A model generated the notes under the pieces. That model did no database searches. It was given only the letters and a program-made list of their open reading frames with translations, and had not been told where the DNA came from. Source: Meconema thalassinum (taxonomy: Eukaryota > Arthropoda > Insecta > Orthoptera > Tettigoniidae). From it: a stretch of DNA of 64,000 bases. Where the stretch lies: contig OX336388.2 of assembly GCA_946902985.2 (NCBI GenBank), forward strand, positions 1,389,562,223 through 1,389,626,222, given 5' to 3'. Position numbers and translations under genes: made by a program. Shown in pieces: positions 43,567 to 55,859 of this stretch; the first letter of the stretch is position 1, and each line of letters opens with the position of its first letter.

Positions 43567-46332
43567 TGAACCCTTATTAATCTGCGATGAATAAGTATTC
43601 ATGATTTATTATTATTATTACTGAGGCCCAGGCAGTACATGTGGAAATTGACAAAGGGGAAGCCAAGTTAGTGTGTTGCAATGATTACCACAGAGGCAGG
43701 CTTGGTAGTTATTCTTGAAGACGACCGGGTAAGCAGAGTTCAAGGACAAATTGTGTAACAACGCGCACCAAAATTGGAGTCATTAGGGGATGGTCACGAG
43801 TGAGTTTCAACCGACCTAGGACTGAATCACCCAATCAGATGAGACCACGCCAAAACCACGCGATGGGTGGCGTACCCTGTAAAAAAGGCGCGGAAACGCT
43901 TATCTAAAGAACCACCGAACCGAAATAATTCCGAATACGTGCGCTGAGACGTTTGAATAAAATGATGAAGATTGATACTAGTCCCATGTTTGTGAGATGA
44001 AAACTCTAGAATATTTTTCTTAATTGTCCCCACTCCACCTCATTCTGTCAGTTTCCAATAAATTGATCGAGGAGAAGCTGTTTCGAAGACTTTGGTATTG
44101 AGCTCTGGTGAACGAGGTTCACGCCGGTCTGCGTCACGATTTCAAGCTCTTAATGGGCAAGACTTTACTAACATTCTAATTAGTGCTCATAGCGAGCAAG
44201 GTTCACGTAGAGCAGTGGAGCTATCTAGCGAGATAAGGACTGCGAGACAGTCATGTTTAAAACTTGTTTTTCAAGCCAGTGACGATGTGTTTAAAGTGTA
44301 TGATTTATGTAAATTTTGTATTGTATTTTTAAGTGATAATTGTGCGTGTGTATGCGAATGCTAAGATAGGGAAAGTCTTCGATCATTAATCGCATAGGAC
44401 ATAACGTGAGTGAAAGTAGTAACTCGCAGCGATTATAGCCAGGCAATTTTATTAACATTGAACATTTCTGTCCAAGAGACTACGCCAAGATGTCCGACGT
44501 GTGGTCAGGAGACGGATTGATGTGCATCGCTTCTACGACGTCGACGATGGAGGGCTAATTTCCCGTAGGGAAATGAGCCGGGACGGAGGTTATATGTTCT
44601 GCAAGCTGATACGGTGATGTACAAAAATTGATTTTCTCAATATGTAGTTAGATAAGGCGGGGGAACGTTGTAAATAGTTAATTTATTCTTTTTCTTGTTT
44701 ATATTTTTTTCTGTGCACCGACACTATTGTTTTTAAATGTACGTTGGCGCGTGGCCAAAGTTGTTTGTTGTTTATTTTTCTTTGGAGTCATATTTAGTGT
44801 ACACGGCGGGTGTATTTGCTTTTATCCATGCGGATGCGAAACTCGTTACATTCGATAAGTGGTGCTTTATTAAAGTTCATATATTTTTGATAGGAAAGGG
44901 AGGTAATTATTGTAAGATGTTTGCTGAACAGGTTATTATTCATATTAGGGTTGCCGAGCGCAACAAATTAAGATGTAATTGTAGAACACCTTAGTTCTAA
45001 TTTTTTTTAGATTTTTTTTGAGTCCTTTTCAGGTTCGTTAGTCACAGACTAGATCGGAAGCGCGAGCTGGTGGAAAAATATTTATGTCATTTATTTCAGG
45101 TTTCTGTCAAACCCATACGTGTGATTCTGTGTGTGTTCTTGTGTCAAGTGTGTGTTTTGATTCTACGTGATGAGGGGTAGATGGTGCTACCACCCTCATA
45201 TTTGTTGTTGTATTTTTTTGATGGAAAGGCAATGCGCTCCGAGGAGGCTACTGTACCTTGTCCAATGCTGATTCTTGGATTTCCTAGGGGAAATGCTGAG
45301 ATATATAATTGTTCTGACACACACACGTATATATTGTGCTTTGGGGCACGCTTCTTCGAGACTCGATCCCGTGCCTTGTGAGGTCGAGGTTATTGACACG
45401 TGGGTTGACAGATGTGCAGATTTCCACTTAGCGCCCGTCTAGCCTTGGTGACTTATTTTTTAGGCAGTCCTGTTGTCCGACTGACCCCTATTAAGCTATC
45501 ATTAGCAAACCTGTTCTTTTGTGATGGTTATTTGGACCATAATTAATTGGGGAGTTCGCCACGTTTGTTACGGATTATTGCATGTCGTATGGATGAAATA
45601 TTGTGTTAATGATGTAAATGTTGGCTTTGTGCCTAGTGGTTTGTTCTATGACTCAGTTCATGTTTGTTTGTCTGTGTGACACACGTGTGGTGTAGTTGTA
45701 TTTACTTGTAAAAATGACAGGCGGTCATATATGTGTTTCTTTGTTGGTCACGTGTTAACTTACTTGTGTTGATTTTTGTGAAGTCCTAATTTGTAGGCAG
45801 TAATGTTTTGCTACGGCAGTTCTTGATTCCAATTTCATACGGAAATTATTTGTTGTTTATTTAGTATAGGAAGTGTCGGTTTAGTTTTAAGTTGTGTATA
45901 GTTGTTCCCCGCGTCTGTCTAGCTCTAAGCAATGCAGATTCGTCTTCTGAAAGTTTATCCGGATGATGACGAATCATGCATTCATTTGTACTCATCGTTA
46001 AGCATGTAGAACGGCACACACGTATACATTGTCATTGCAGATTTTTGGGGCATTTGGTCCGATTAATAATCTCTCCTGAGATTAGGCCTAGTTTTTGGCA
46101 ATTAATTTATTCAGTGGGAGTCATTTTTTGGGAGTTTTGTTTGTTTATTTCATTTTGTAAATAGCTTATCTGTCATTAAATTCATTTGTTTTAACCCTGG
46201 CTTCATTTTTTCCTGCAGGTTATTTTGTTATATGTTACCCTGCATGTTATGGATGCGCTTTAACAACAACTTACGAAATGGACTGTTACACCCCCCGAAA
46301 CTGAGTCTCATAAGCTTCTTTGTTCGGGTTCA
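43567..46332 (+). repeat. 5' LTR of gypsy element B (2766 bp)
   Basis: Starts TGAACCCTTATTAATC, ends TTCGGGTTCA. T-rich with several short ORFs that recur in the 3' LTR and show no protein family. It includes about 20 bases (near 46180-46200) missing from the 3' copy. Confidence 0.95.
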
Positions 46333-46343
46333 TAAAACAAAAA

Positions 46344-46360
46344 TGGCTGCCCAAGTGGGG
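46344..46360 (+). promoter_or_regulatory. Primer-binding site of gypsy element B
   Basis: TGGCTGCCCAAGTGGGG, 11 bases after the 5' LTR, has the TGG start and general form of retroelement primer-binding sites. The priming tRNA was not determined. Confidence 0.6.
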
Positions 46361-46868
46361 ATTGTTGTTGTTGTTGCTTTGCTGATCTCATATTTATTTC
46401 GCTGAGAAATGATGCCAGGTCTAGCGGGCAAAAGTAAATTCAGTAAATTGAGGCGATGTTGTAGCGCCATGTGCTTTAGTAAAATCACTGAGTTGTTCAG
46501 GTTAGAAATATTGAACAAGGTTAGAAGTTGATATTGCATTTGTTATTAACTTGTTCTGGCGCCCGACATTAAAATTAGAAAATTTGCATATTATTGAACT
46601 CAGTCAAAGCAGGAAGGTGTTGCCTTATATTTTACATTTAATTAACTTCGGTTAATTGGTGTTTTTCGTAAATTCTGTTGGTTAGGAATTTAAAAGCAGA
46701 TCACAAGGGAGTTATTTTGTTGTTTGGAAATAAGAGTCATTATTCAGTAAATTTTGATTACTGAAATTTTTATTAAATTAGAATCAGTAGTATTTAAATA
46801 TCATGACATGTGTACGTGTGTATGACTGAAATCCCGGTGCATGACCCTGTTTTTCTCTGGTTATATTT

Positions 46869-49201
46869 GTGTATTGTGCGAAGGCTAGCATCGAAGAAAT
46901 CAAGGTATTGTTAGAGCAGATGTCTATGCAGATGTCCGCGAAAACGGAAGAACAATTAAAGAACATGAAGGAGGAAATGAGCGAAGACAATGATAAACAA
47001 TTAAGTAATATTACGACACAATTGCAAACACAAACAGAACAGTTAAAAATTCAGAGCGAGCACAGTGAAAGACAGTTGCAAGACATGAGCGGTAACATAA
47101 GTACGCAATTTCTGGTCCAGAAATTGGATACCGATAAACAATTAAACGAATTAAACCATAAACTATCAGAACAGGCAATAACACAAACAGTACAAACAGA
47201 GCGGTTAGAAAAGATCACCCATGACATAAACCAAAGTACTAGGGAAGTAGAGAAACTGGCAGATGAGGTAGCGGAAAATAACGCAAAACAATTGGGAGAG
47301 ATTAAGAAGTTGGAATCCAAATTCGACAATAAACTTATACAATTCGATGAAATGGTAGCCGATAAATTAAAACAAATTGAGGCAGAATGCGTAAACAACA
47401 CGGCTGGAATAAAAAGTGCACAGGATAAACTACAGGAACAAATTAATTCTGTCGATAGTAACGTACTTGAAGTAATAAAGGAACTCGATAAGCTCGAAAT
47501 CAAAACAGAGAAAGAACGTATGCACTTGCGTGAAAACTTGGAGGACCAATTAATTAAAACCCAGCAGGTAATACGAGAAGAGGTAGGAGAACAAATAGTT
47601 AAAACACAAGAGCAAATACGAGAAGAGACGGGAGAACATTTAGTCAAGACTCAGCAGCTGATACAAGAGATAGGGGAGCAGCTGGAGAAGAATCAGGAAA
47701 GGAGCGAAGAAAAAATTAGTAGTTTGAAGAACAGGATCCGGAAAGATTGGGAGCAGCAGGTGAACGAAACTAAAGAAGATAGGCTGACGATTTTAAAGCG
47801 GCTAGATGAATACAATTCTAGAATGCAGGCTTTGGAGGAAAACATGAAGTCCAAACTCCAAGAACACACAGATCTCATAATTAAAAATGAGATAAGGTCA
47901 TTAGAAAACGCAACTTTATTCTCTGCAGAAAACACAGTAGGCAAACAGGGAAGCATTGGAAGTCCGGTGGGCTTGAAGTTGGCTGAGGATACGAGCCGAG
48001 GTCAAAGTCCTAAGATAACGTGCGACACTTTCCAACATTACAGAGGGGAGACGTCAACACCACAACCCGGCTTGGCACCTGCCCAAGTGATACAGGTAAT
48101 TAGGGGGAATGATTTCAAACCCGATAAATTCAGGGAGAACTAAGGATCCACTCCCAAAGCATTTTTACGTCTGCTGGATGACTACTTTAACGATCAACAC
48201 GTCAGTCCCGCAAAACAGTTGCGACTTGTGGAGAAGTTTTTGGAGGGCCCAAAGCCTTAATCTGGTTCCAGAGTTTTAAATACACATTTACCGACATGGC
48301 ACAGTTTAGAGAGGCGTTCTTGAGAAAGTTCTGGAGTCCTTCTTTGCAGCAGGGGTTGAGAATGGATTTATACTCTAGGAAATATCACAGCACACATCCC
48401 ACCAGATTTTCCGAATTCTTTAGCCAACAGCTGGTTAAATTCCGGGATTTTGACGACCCCCCTACTGAGGAAAACATGGTTTTAACCATTGGTAAGCAGC
48501 TTCCAATGAATATTCAGCAGTTGTTAGTGGCCGGTAATATTAAGACCGCAGTTCAGGCTGAAGAGTTACTCCGCCATCTAGATGAGACGAGTATGGTTAG
48601 TCCGCAGACAGGGAGAAGGAACATGGAGTGTTTAAACACAGCTGAAGTGGTTCAGGGACACCAAACTAATCATAACCAGAGTAACCAAACAAAAACACAA
48701 TCTACCGGAACGCAATTTACACCAAGACGGCAAGAGTATGATGGCCGAAACCAATTCAATCAAAATAATAGGAACTTTCAGAATCACCGTGATAATTATA
48801 ATCATAATAATCAGAACCAGCACAATCAGTGGACGTACCAGCAAGAGTATACCAACTGGAGGGGAAACCCAAGGCAGGGTAGACCTTACCAAAGAAACGG
48901 AGATGACAGGTGGAACAATACGAGGAACTATCGCCAAGATAATCAGGGAGACTATCGCAATGATTGGAATGAGCGGTACGTCGAATCACAGAAGTATTTG
49001 GATGAGTTAAATGCCGAAGAGATGGAGAAAGAGAAGTGGGGGCGTGCGATGGCGAATAGGCAGAGCCCGGATAATCACCAAGGAGCGGGGGCGGAAAGCT
49101 TATTACGACAGCAGGAGAGGCGCGATGACAACCGGCGGAACTCAACGAATGGGTCCCAGAATTTAAAAAAACCTCGAATGAACCAAAACCAGATAGCCTG
49201 A
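46869..49201 (+). pseudogene. gag of gypsy element B with long coiled-coil N-terminus
   Basis: The first frame (46869-48143) lacks an ATG at its edge. ATG 46920 is the first good start. It encodes roughly 400 residues of almost continuous heptad-rich coiled coil (repeated EQLKxQ, KTQQxIREE motifs), then a proline/glycine linker. An in-frame TAA at 48141-48143 and a frameshift near 48258 interrupt it. Between and after them is the capsid region (LLDDYFNDQHVSPAKQLRLV, IWFQSFKYTFTDMAQF, FREAFLRKFW) and a C-terminal Asn/Gln/Arg-rich RNA-binding tail without zinc knuckles (48296-49201). Gag would form the particle and package RNA. The coiled coil is unusually long. Confidence 0.75.
49162..49168 (+). 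promoter_or_regulatory. Canonical -1 ribosomal frameshift heptamer
   Basis: The gag frame is read AAT TTA AAA here, i.e. T-TTA-AAA, the X-XXY-YYZ pattern. A -1 slip moves ribosomes into the protease frame, which is open until 49677, while gag stops 33 bases later at 49199-49201. The downstream structure was not folded. Confidence 0.6.
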
Positions 49202-49227
49202 GAACGGAGGACACCAGGGAGCGGGAG

Positions 49228-49677
49228 GTGCTGATTGTTGCAAACATAGAAGAGTGGGTAGCATTCCCGGACGATTGCCTGGAGGAAGTGGTGAAGGACC
49301 GAGAAAATGTCATCAGACAATTACCGATTATTTATGCACGTATTGGAGGTATTAGAGTGAGATGCCTAATTGACACAGGTAGCCAGGTGAGCTTAGTCAC
49401 GGAAGTATTGTTGAAAGAAATCGGAAGTAAACAAACCGTTCCAATTATGCCTGTACCATTAATGAAAGTCAGAGGGGTCATTCCTGACAAGACCATAGTT
49501 TGCAAGCACCAAGCATATTTAGACCTGGATATATTAAACCACACATTTTCGCAAACTTTTATCGTGATACCGAAGATGAATTGTAACGTCATTTTGGGAG
49601 CCAACTTTATCTGTGATTTTCATGCTATAATTGACTTACATAATAACACTGTGAGTTTCAAACAAGTTAAGGGTTGA
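49228..49677 (+). CDS. Retropepsin-like protease of gypsy element B
   Basis: The frame is open upstream into the gag overlap, so translation is expected by -1 frameshifting rather than from the GTG at 49228. The product has the active-site motif CLIDTGSQVSLVTE, about residue 45 onwards. It ends with the CNVILGANFICDFHAIIDL pattern that completes an aspartic protease fold. The catalytic DTG is intact. The frame stops at 49677. RT follows in a different frame after about 100 bases, so a break separates protease and RT. Confidence 0.85.
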   Translation: MLIVANIEEWVAFPDDCLEEVVKDRENVIRQLPIIYARIGGIRVRCLIDTGSQVSLVTEVLLKEIGSKQTVPIMPVPLMKVRGVIPDKTIVCKHQAYLDLDILNHTFSQTFIVIPKMNCNVILGANFICDFHAIIDLHNNTVSFKQVKG

Positions 49678-49777
49678 ATCACGTGGGTTTAAACATGGAA
49701 GAAAGTCCACTAGAGAGAGAGAGGCGAATACTTGGGTCATTGAAGAATGCACTAATGAGGCGATCGGAGATAAGTAC

Positions 49778-51420
49778 TTGACGAAGGAACGAGTAAGCCA
49801 GACAGCAGTGGTTGAAATTGACAGTCGAGATATTTCGCAGGAACTTTGGGTATATTTGGCGGAAGAAGAAATTAGCGGATCCAAATTTGAAATTTTACTT
49901 CAGGAGCGGCTTAAGGAGGCAATAGTAGGGGAACCTGATAGAAGAAAAATAGAAGACATTTTGAGACATCATAAAGGAGCTTTCGACACCATCCCTGGAA
50001 AAGTTTTAAATTTCCAGTATGCCATGCAAGTTACCGACTGGACCCCATTTAAGAGTAAATTGTACCCGATCCCAGAGAAACATTTTGCTCAGGTGAAGGA
50101 CATTATTAGTAATTTATTAGATTCCGGCATGATAAGAAAAGCAGCAACCCCGTACTTAAACGCAATATTGGCTGTGGCCAAGCCAAATGGATCAATTAGA
50201 TTATGCCTAGACGCACGAGTTTTGAACAGTAAACTGCTAGTTGAGCATGACCAAGCACCAAGGATCAAGGATGTATTGAAGGGCTTCCGTGGGAAGAAGA
50301 TTTATTCTAGCGTCGACTTAACAAATAGTTTCCACCATCTTGAACTTGAGGAAAAATCCCAACTATTGACGGGGTTTTTATTCGATAACCAAAGTTATAT
50401 CTGGTCTCGCATGCCCTTTGGTGTAAAACAGCTGGCTGTGCATTGATAAGAGCACTAGACAGGAATCTGACTGAGGAGGTCAAGAGCTTCACTACGAGAT
50501 ATGTTGATGACATACTTATTGCATCGGAATCAATGGAGGAACACTTGGTAAACCCAAACCAACTTCCGGATAACTTGAGAACCATGAATTTAAAAATTAA
50601 TTTAAAGAAATCGCACTTTTGCCAGAGCGAGATTCTGTATTTGGGTCACATAATTGATGTTGAAGGCGTGAGGCCTAATCCGGCGAAAATTGACGCAATC
50701 AAGAAATTCCCCACACCAACTAAAGTAAAACATGTAAGAGCGTTTTTGGGAGTGACAGGTTTCTTCAAGGAGAATTGTCCTGGATACACGGAAACAGTAG
50801 CACCAATGCAAGAGATGCTAAAGAAGTCAAATCGATGGTCGTGGAATGAGGAGTGCGACAGGTCCTTTAGAGCTACGAAAGACTTACTGGAGAATTGTGT
50901 GAAGCTAGGGTATCCAGACTTCGAGAAGAAATTTATAATTCAAGCAGACTCTTCATTGATTGGGATCGGTGCTATGCTGTACCAAGAGGACGCTGATGAA
51001 CCCAAGAAAAGATCATATTTGGCATTTACGAGTCGTAAATTGAGGAAGCACGAGAGGAACTACACTGTGACAGAGCTTGAGTTGCTAGCGATTTTGTATT
51101 CACTTCAACAATGGCGCAAGATGATTTTCGGTTATTCCATTGTTGTCAGAACTGACCACCATGCACTGACATTCCTATTCAAAACGACGATGGCAAGTGA
51201 GAGAGTTACGCGTTGGTCCATTTACATACAGCAGTTCGACATTACTATAGAGCATTGCCCTGGAAGGATGAACATCATACCAGATGTTTTAAGCAGGAAT
51301 CCTGAAGATGAGAACGAGATAGCAGCGGAAGTTCACCATATAACACTAACACCTAAGGCTCGTGAGTTTTTGGACAAACTAAAGGAAATTCAGAAGGAAC
51401 AAAAGAAGACCCATGGATGA
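49778..51420 (+). pseudogene. Reverse transcriptase / RNase H of gypsy element B
   Basis: The first frame (49778-50446) carries KSKLYPIPEKHFAQV, SIRLCLDARVLN, YSSVDLTNSFHHLEL and SRMPFGV. A one-base loss at about 50430 in an A run shifts the frame. RT continues in 50443-51420 with the catalytic YVDDILIA, the thumb motif LYLGHIIDVEGV and connection. RNase H follows with IIQADSSLIGIGAML, TVTELELLAILYSL and VVRTDHHALTFL, and a GRMNIIPDVLSRN tail. A second break in a GAT repeat at 51415-51432 separates it from integrase. All catalytic motifs are still readable. Confidence 0.9.
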
Positions 51421-52619
51421 TGATGATGATCAAGTTTTACAGGAAGGAACTACAACCAGATTCACATGAATATCGAGAAGCCCGTGCCAAGGAAGCGAAA
51501 TTTCACTACTTGAATAACCTTTTGCATAAGTACGTGGATGAGGATCACACCAAACTGCGAATTCTAGTTCCAGCATCATTACAGAGAGGAGTGACGTGGC
51601 ATGTCCACGAGAGCCTAGCACATATCGGCACGGACAAAACAGAAGCGACAATAGGGGAAACTTTTACTTGGCCTAAGATGCGATATAGCATTGTGGAAGT
51701 AATAAGAACTTGTGACGCGTGTCAGCGCACTAAACCAAATAACTTCATTTTGAAACAACCTCCAAAACCATTATTACCTCAAAAACCATGCGAGCTGGTC
51801 GCTATCGACTGTTTTGGCCCTCTGGTTAAGGGAAAACGAGGATGCCGACACCTTCTTGTATGTGTCGATTTGTTTTCCAAGATGGTAGTATTATGTCCAA
51901 TCCAGAAGACGACATCAAAGCAAGTCCCCAGCAGAATTCAGAACAAAGTCATTCCGATGCTTGGGAAGCCGGAATTCATTTTATCGGACCATGGTACTTA
52001 TTTTACGAGCAATGTTTTTAGGCAAGGTCTAGAGAGCCTAGGGATAAAACGTGTTTTGTCGAGCATTCGCCATCCTTGTGGGAATCCGAGCGCGAGAACG
52101 ATTCGCTGTGTTGCCAAGTATTACCGAGTAATGATTCCTAATGATCATAATAAGTGGGTTGACAAAGCAGGAGATATTGAGATGTGCATGAACACTACTA
52201 AGCACGAGTCGACGGGTCAAGTCCCACTAGTTGTACACCACAACAGGTTGCCAGAGAGATCTTGGGACAAGATTATTCCATGCCCAAGGGATCCATTATT
52301 AGCACATGAGTTGCGAATTCAGCGAACAAGAGAGCACATGAGGAACCAAGCGGACCGAAGACTGAGGAGGTACAGGGGAAAGAAATTTCACCGTGAAATA
52401 CAGGAACAGGAACTAGTGCTTGTTCGAAGACCACCGATATCTGACCCTAAAAACAAAGTATTTGCAAAGTTCTGTCCAAAATTTATTGGCCCGTTCCGCA
52501 TCATTAAGAATTTGGATAACAATGCTTACAGACTTGAAGAATTGAGCACTGGCGCTAAATCTGTCTTCAATAGCGCGAATCTCAAGCCGTATTACAGAAG
52601 AGAACCATTTGACGAATAA
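51417..52619 (+). pseudogene. Integrase of gypsy element B with altered catalytic site
   Basis: The N-terminal zinc-binding HHCC region reads HVHESLAHIGTDKT and CDACQRTK. The core has the first Asp in VAIDCFGPL and the second in ILSDHGTYFTS. At the third catalytic position, where related integrases have Glu, there is Ala (NPSAR, codon GCG at 52092-52094). The C-terminal domain has FIGPFRIIKNLDNNAYRLEEL and ends ANLKPYYRREPFDE. With the acid lost, integration activity should be abolished. The frame itself is intact for 400 residues. Confidence 0.9.
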
Positions 52620-52943
52620 TCAAGACTGAGTGCAGAATCATTAGTGCAGAATTTTATTTGAGAGCCAACATTCAAAAGTACGTGGCCATGTAGCGCCTGG
52701 GGAGAGCGTGCTTTGTTTGTAAACAAGACAGCTGAACCGGCAGGAGTGGTAATCATGTGAGAAAGAGGGGAGGTCTAGCGAGACGTATGAATGACATTCC
52801 GGCATGGAGTGCGCACACTAATTGGGTCAGTGGTATGTACACTCAAGCAGTCGAGTGAGGTACTTAGGAGATGTTATCGTTACTACTGTGGATATTGTTT
52901 TTAAAATCCAAAACAATCACTTGCTTCGAATTTCAAAACCTTG
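52620..52943 (+). other. Untranslated segment between integrase and 3' LTR
   Basis: About 320 bases after the integrase stop, with no envelope-like or other ORF. Confidence 0.5.
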
Positions 52944-52954
52944 CTGAGGATAAA
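52944..52954 (+). promoter_or_regulatory. Polypurine tract of gypsy element B
   Basis: CTGAGGATAAA directly precedes the TGAACCC start of the 3' LTR. It is short and only partly purine, as in several gypsy elements. Confidence 0.45.
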
Positions 52955-55705
52955 TGAACCCTTATTAATCTGCGATGAATAAGTATTCTAGATTTATTAT
53001 TATTATTACCGAGGCCCAGGCAGTACATGTGGAAATTGACAAAGGGGAAGCCAAGTTAGTGTGTTGCAATGATTACCACAGAGGCAGGCTTGGTAGTTAT
53101 TCTTGAAGACGACCGGGTAAGCAGAGTTCAAGGACAAATTGTGTAACAACACGCACCAAAATTGGAGTCATTAGGGGATGGTCACGAGTGAGTTTCAACC
53201 GACCTAGGATTGAATCACCCAATCAGATGAGACCACGCCAAAACCACGCGATGGGTGGCGTACCCTGTAAAAAGGCAAGGAAACACTTATCTAAAGAACC
53301 GCCGAACAGACATAATTCCGCATAAGTGCAGTGAGACGTTTGAATAAAATGATGAAGATTGATACTAGTCCCATGTTTGTGAGATGAAAACTCTAGAATA
53401 TTTTTCTTAATTGTCCCCACTCCACCTCATTCTGTCAGTTTCCAATAAATTGATCGAGGAGAAGCTGTTTCGAAGACTTTTGTATTGAGCTCTGGTGAAC
53501 AAGGTTCACGCCGGTCTGCGTCACGATTTCAAGCTCTTAATGGGCAAGACTTTACTAACATTCTAATTAGTGCTCATAGCGAGCAAGGTTCACGTAGAGC
53601 AGTGGAGATATCTAGCGAGATAAGGACTGCGAGACAGTCATGTTTAAAACTTGTTTTTCAAGCCAGTGACGATGTGTTTAAAGTGTATGATTTATGTAAA
53701 TTTTGTATTGTATTTTTAAGTGATAATTGTGCGTGTGTATGCGAATGCTAAGATAGGGAAAGTCTTCGATCATTAATCGCATAGGACATAACGTGAGTGA
53801 AAGTAGTAACTCGCAGCGATTATAGCCAGGCAATTTTATTAACATTGAACATTTCTGTCCAAGAGACTACGCCAAGATGTCCGACGTGTGGTCAGGAGAC
53901 GGATTGATGTGCATCGCTTCTACGACGTCGACGATGGAGGGCTAATTTCCCGTAGGAAAATGAGCCGGGACGGAGGTTATATGTTCTGCAAGCTGACACG
54001 GTGGTGTACAAAAATTGATTTTCTCAATATGTAGTTAGATAAGGCGGGGGAACGTTGTAAATAGTTAATTTATTCTTTTTCTTGTTTATATTTTTTTCTG
54101 TGCACCGACACTTTTTTTTTTTTAAATGTACGTTGGCGCGTGGCCAAAGTTGTTTGTTGTTTATTTTTCTTTGGAGTCATATTTAGTGTACACGGCGCGT
54201 GTATTTGCTTTTATCCATGCGGATGCGAAACTCGTTACATTCGATAAGTGGTGCTTTATTAAAGTTCATATATTTTTGATAGGAAAGGGAGGTAATTATT
54301 GTAAGATGTTTGCTGAACAGGTTATTACTCATATTAGGGTTGCCGAGCGCAACAAATTAAGATGTAATTGTAGAACACCTTAGTTCTAATTTGTTTTTAG
54401 ATTTTTTTGAGTCCTTTTCAGGTTCGTTAGTCACAGACTAGATCGGAAGCGCGAGCTGGTGGAAAAATATTTATGTCATTTATTTCAGGTTTCTGTCAAA
54501 CCCATACGTGTGATTCTGTGTGTGTTCTTGTGTCAAGTGTGTGTTTTGAATCTACGTGATGAGGGGTAGATGGTGCTACCGCCCTCATATTTGTTTTTGT
54601 TGTATTTTTTTGATGGAAAGGCAATGCGCTCCGAGGAGGCTACTGTACCTTGTCCAATGCTGATTCTTGGATTTCCTAGGGGAAATGTTGAGATATATAT
54701 TTTGTTCTGACACACACACGTATATATTGTGCTTTGGGGCACGCTTCTTCGAGACTCGATCCCGTGCCTTGGGAGGTCGAGGTTATTGACACGTGGGTTG
54801 ACAGATGTGCAGATTTCCACTTAGCGCCCGTCTAGCCTTGGTGACTTATTTGTTAGGCAGTCCTGTTTTCCGACTGACCCCTATTAAGCTATCATTAGCA
54901 AACCTGTTCTTTTGTGATGGTTATTTGGACCATAATTAATTGGGGAGTTCGCCACGTTTGTTACGGATTATTGCATGTCGTATGGATGAAATATTGTGTT
55001 AATGATGTAAATGTTGGCTTTGAGCCTAGTGGTTATTTCTATGACTCAGTTCATGTTTGTTTGTCTGTGTGACACACGTGTGGTGTAGTTGTATTTACTT
55101 GTAAAAATGACAGGCGATCATATATGTGTTTCTTTGTTGGTCACGTGTTAACTTACTTGTGTTGATTTTTGTGAAGTCCTAATTTGTAGGCAGTAATGTT
55201 TTGCTACGGCAGTTCTTGATTCCAATTTCATGCGGAAATTATTTGTTGTTTATTTAGTATAGGAAGTGTCGGTTTAGTTTTAAGTTGTGTATAGTTGTTC
55301 CCCGCGTCTGTCTAGCTCTAAGCTATGCAGATTCGTCTTCTGAAAGTTTATCCGGATGATGACGAATCATGCATTCATTTGTACTCATCGTTAAGCATGT
55401 AGAACGGAACACACGTATACATTGTCATTGCAGATTTTTGGGGCATTTGGTCCGATTAATAATCTCTCCTGAGATTAGGCCTAGTTTTTGGCAATTAATT
55501 TATTCAGTGGGAGTCATTTTTTTGGGAGTTTTGTTTGTTTATTTAATTTTGTAAATAGCTTATCTGTCATTAAATTCATTTTTTCCTGCATGTTATTTTG
55601 TTATATGTTACCCTGCATGTTATGGAAGCGCTTTAACATCAACTTACGAAATGGACTGTTACACCCCCCGAAACTGAGTCTCATAAGCTTCTTTGCAAGG
55701 GTTCA
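52955..55705 (+). repeat. 3' LTR of gypsy element B (2751 bp)
   Basis: Near-identical to 43567-46332, with the same TGAACCC...GGGTTCA ends, followed by the ATAT duplication at 55706-55709. Confidence 0.95.
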
Positions 55706-55859
55706 ATATGTAGTTAATAAGTAGAATGTTACTTTAACACATTATAAAGAGAAAAATATGAATAAAAGAAAACTATAAGTATTAAAAGGTTAGTTTGTTT
55801 GAAATGTAATAAAACATAAAAATAAGGAGAAAAGAAGTTTCAGAGTCATAACAAAAATT

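Larger units (their letters stand above)
43567..55705 (+). mobile_element. Full-length Ty3/gypsy retrotransposon B (12.1 kb, very long LTRs)
   Basis: LTRs at 43567-46332 (2766 bp) and 52955-55705 (2751 bp) begin TGAACCC and end GGGTTCA. Both flanks carry ATAT (43563-43566 and 55706-55709). Between them lie a primer-binding site, gag, a frameshift heptamer, protease, RT-RNase H, integrase and a short purine tract. The LTRs are highly similar, so the insertion is fairly young. Gag, pol and integrase nevertheless carry several inactivating changes. Confidence 0.95.

Noticed and set aside
44092..44364. Open frames within the long LTRs (also 44737-44994 and their copies near 53485 and 54126)
   Set aside because: They are duplicated only because the LTRs are duplicated, with no recognisable domain or start context.
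47051..47956. Minus-strand ORFs of 198 and 87 codons opposite gag B
   Set aside because: They are shadows of the coiled-coil gag frame: Ser/Cys/Leu-rich complements of its Glu/Gln/Lys codons.
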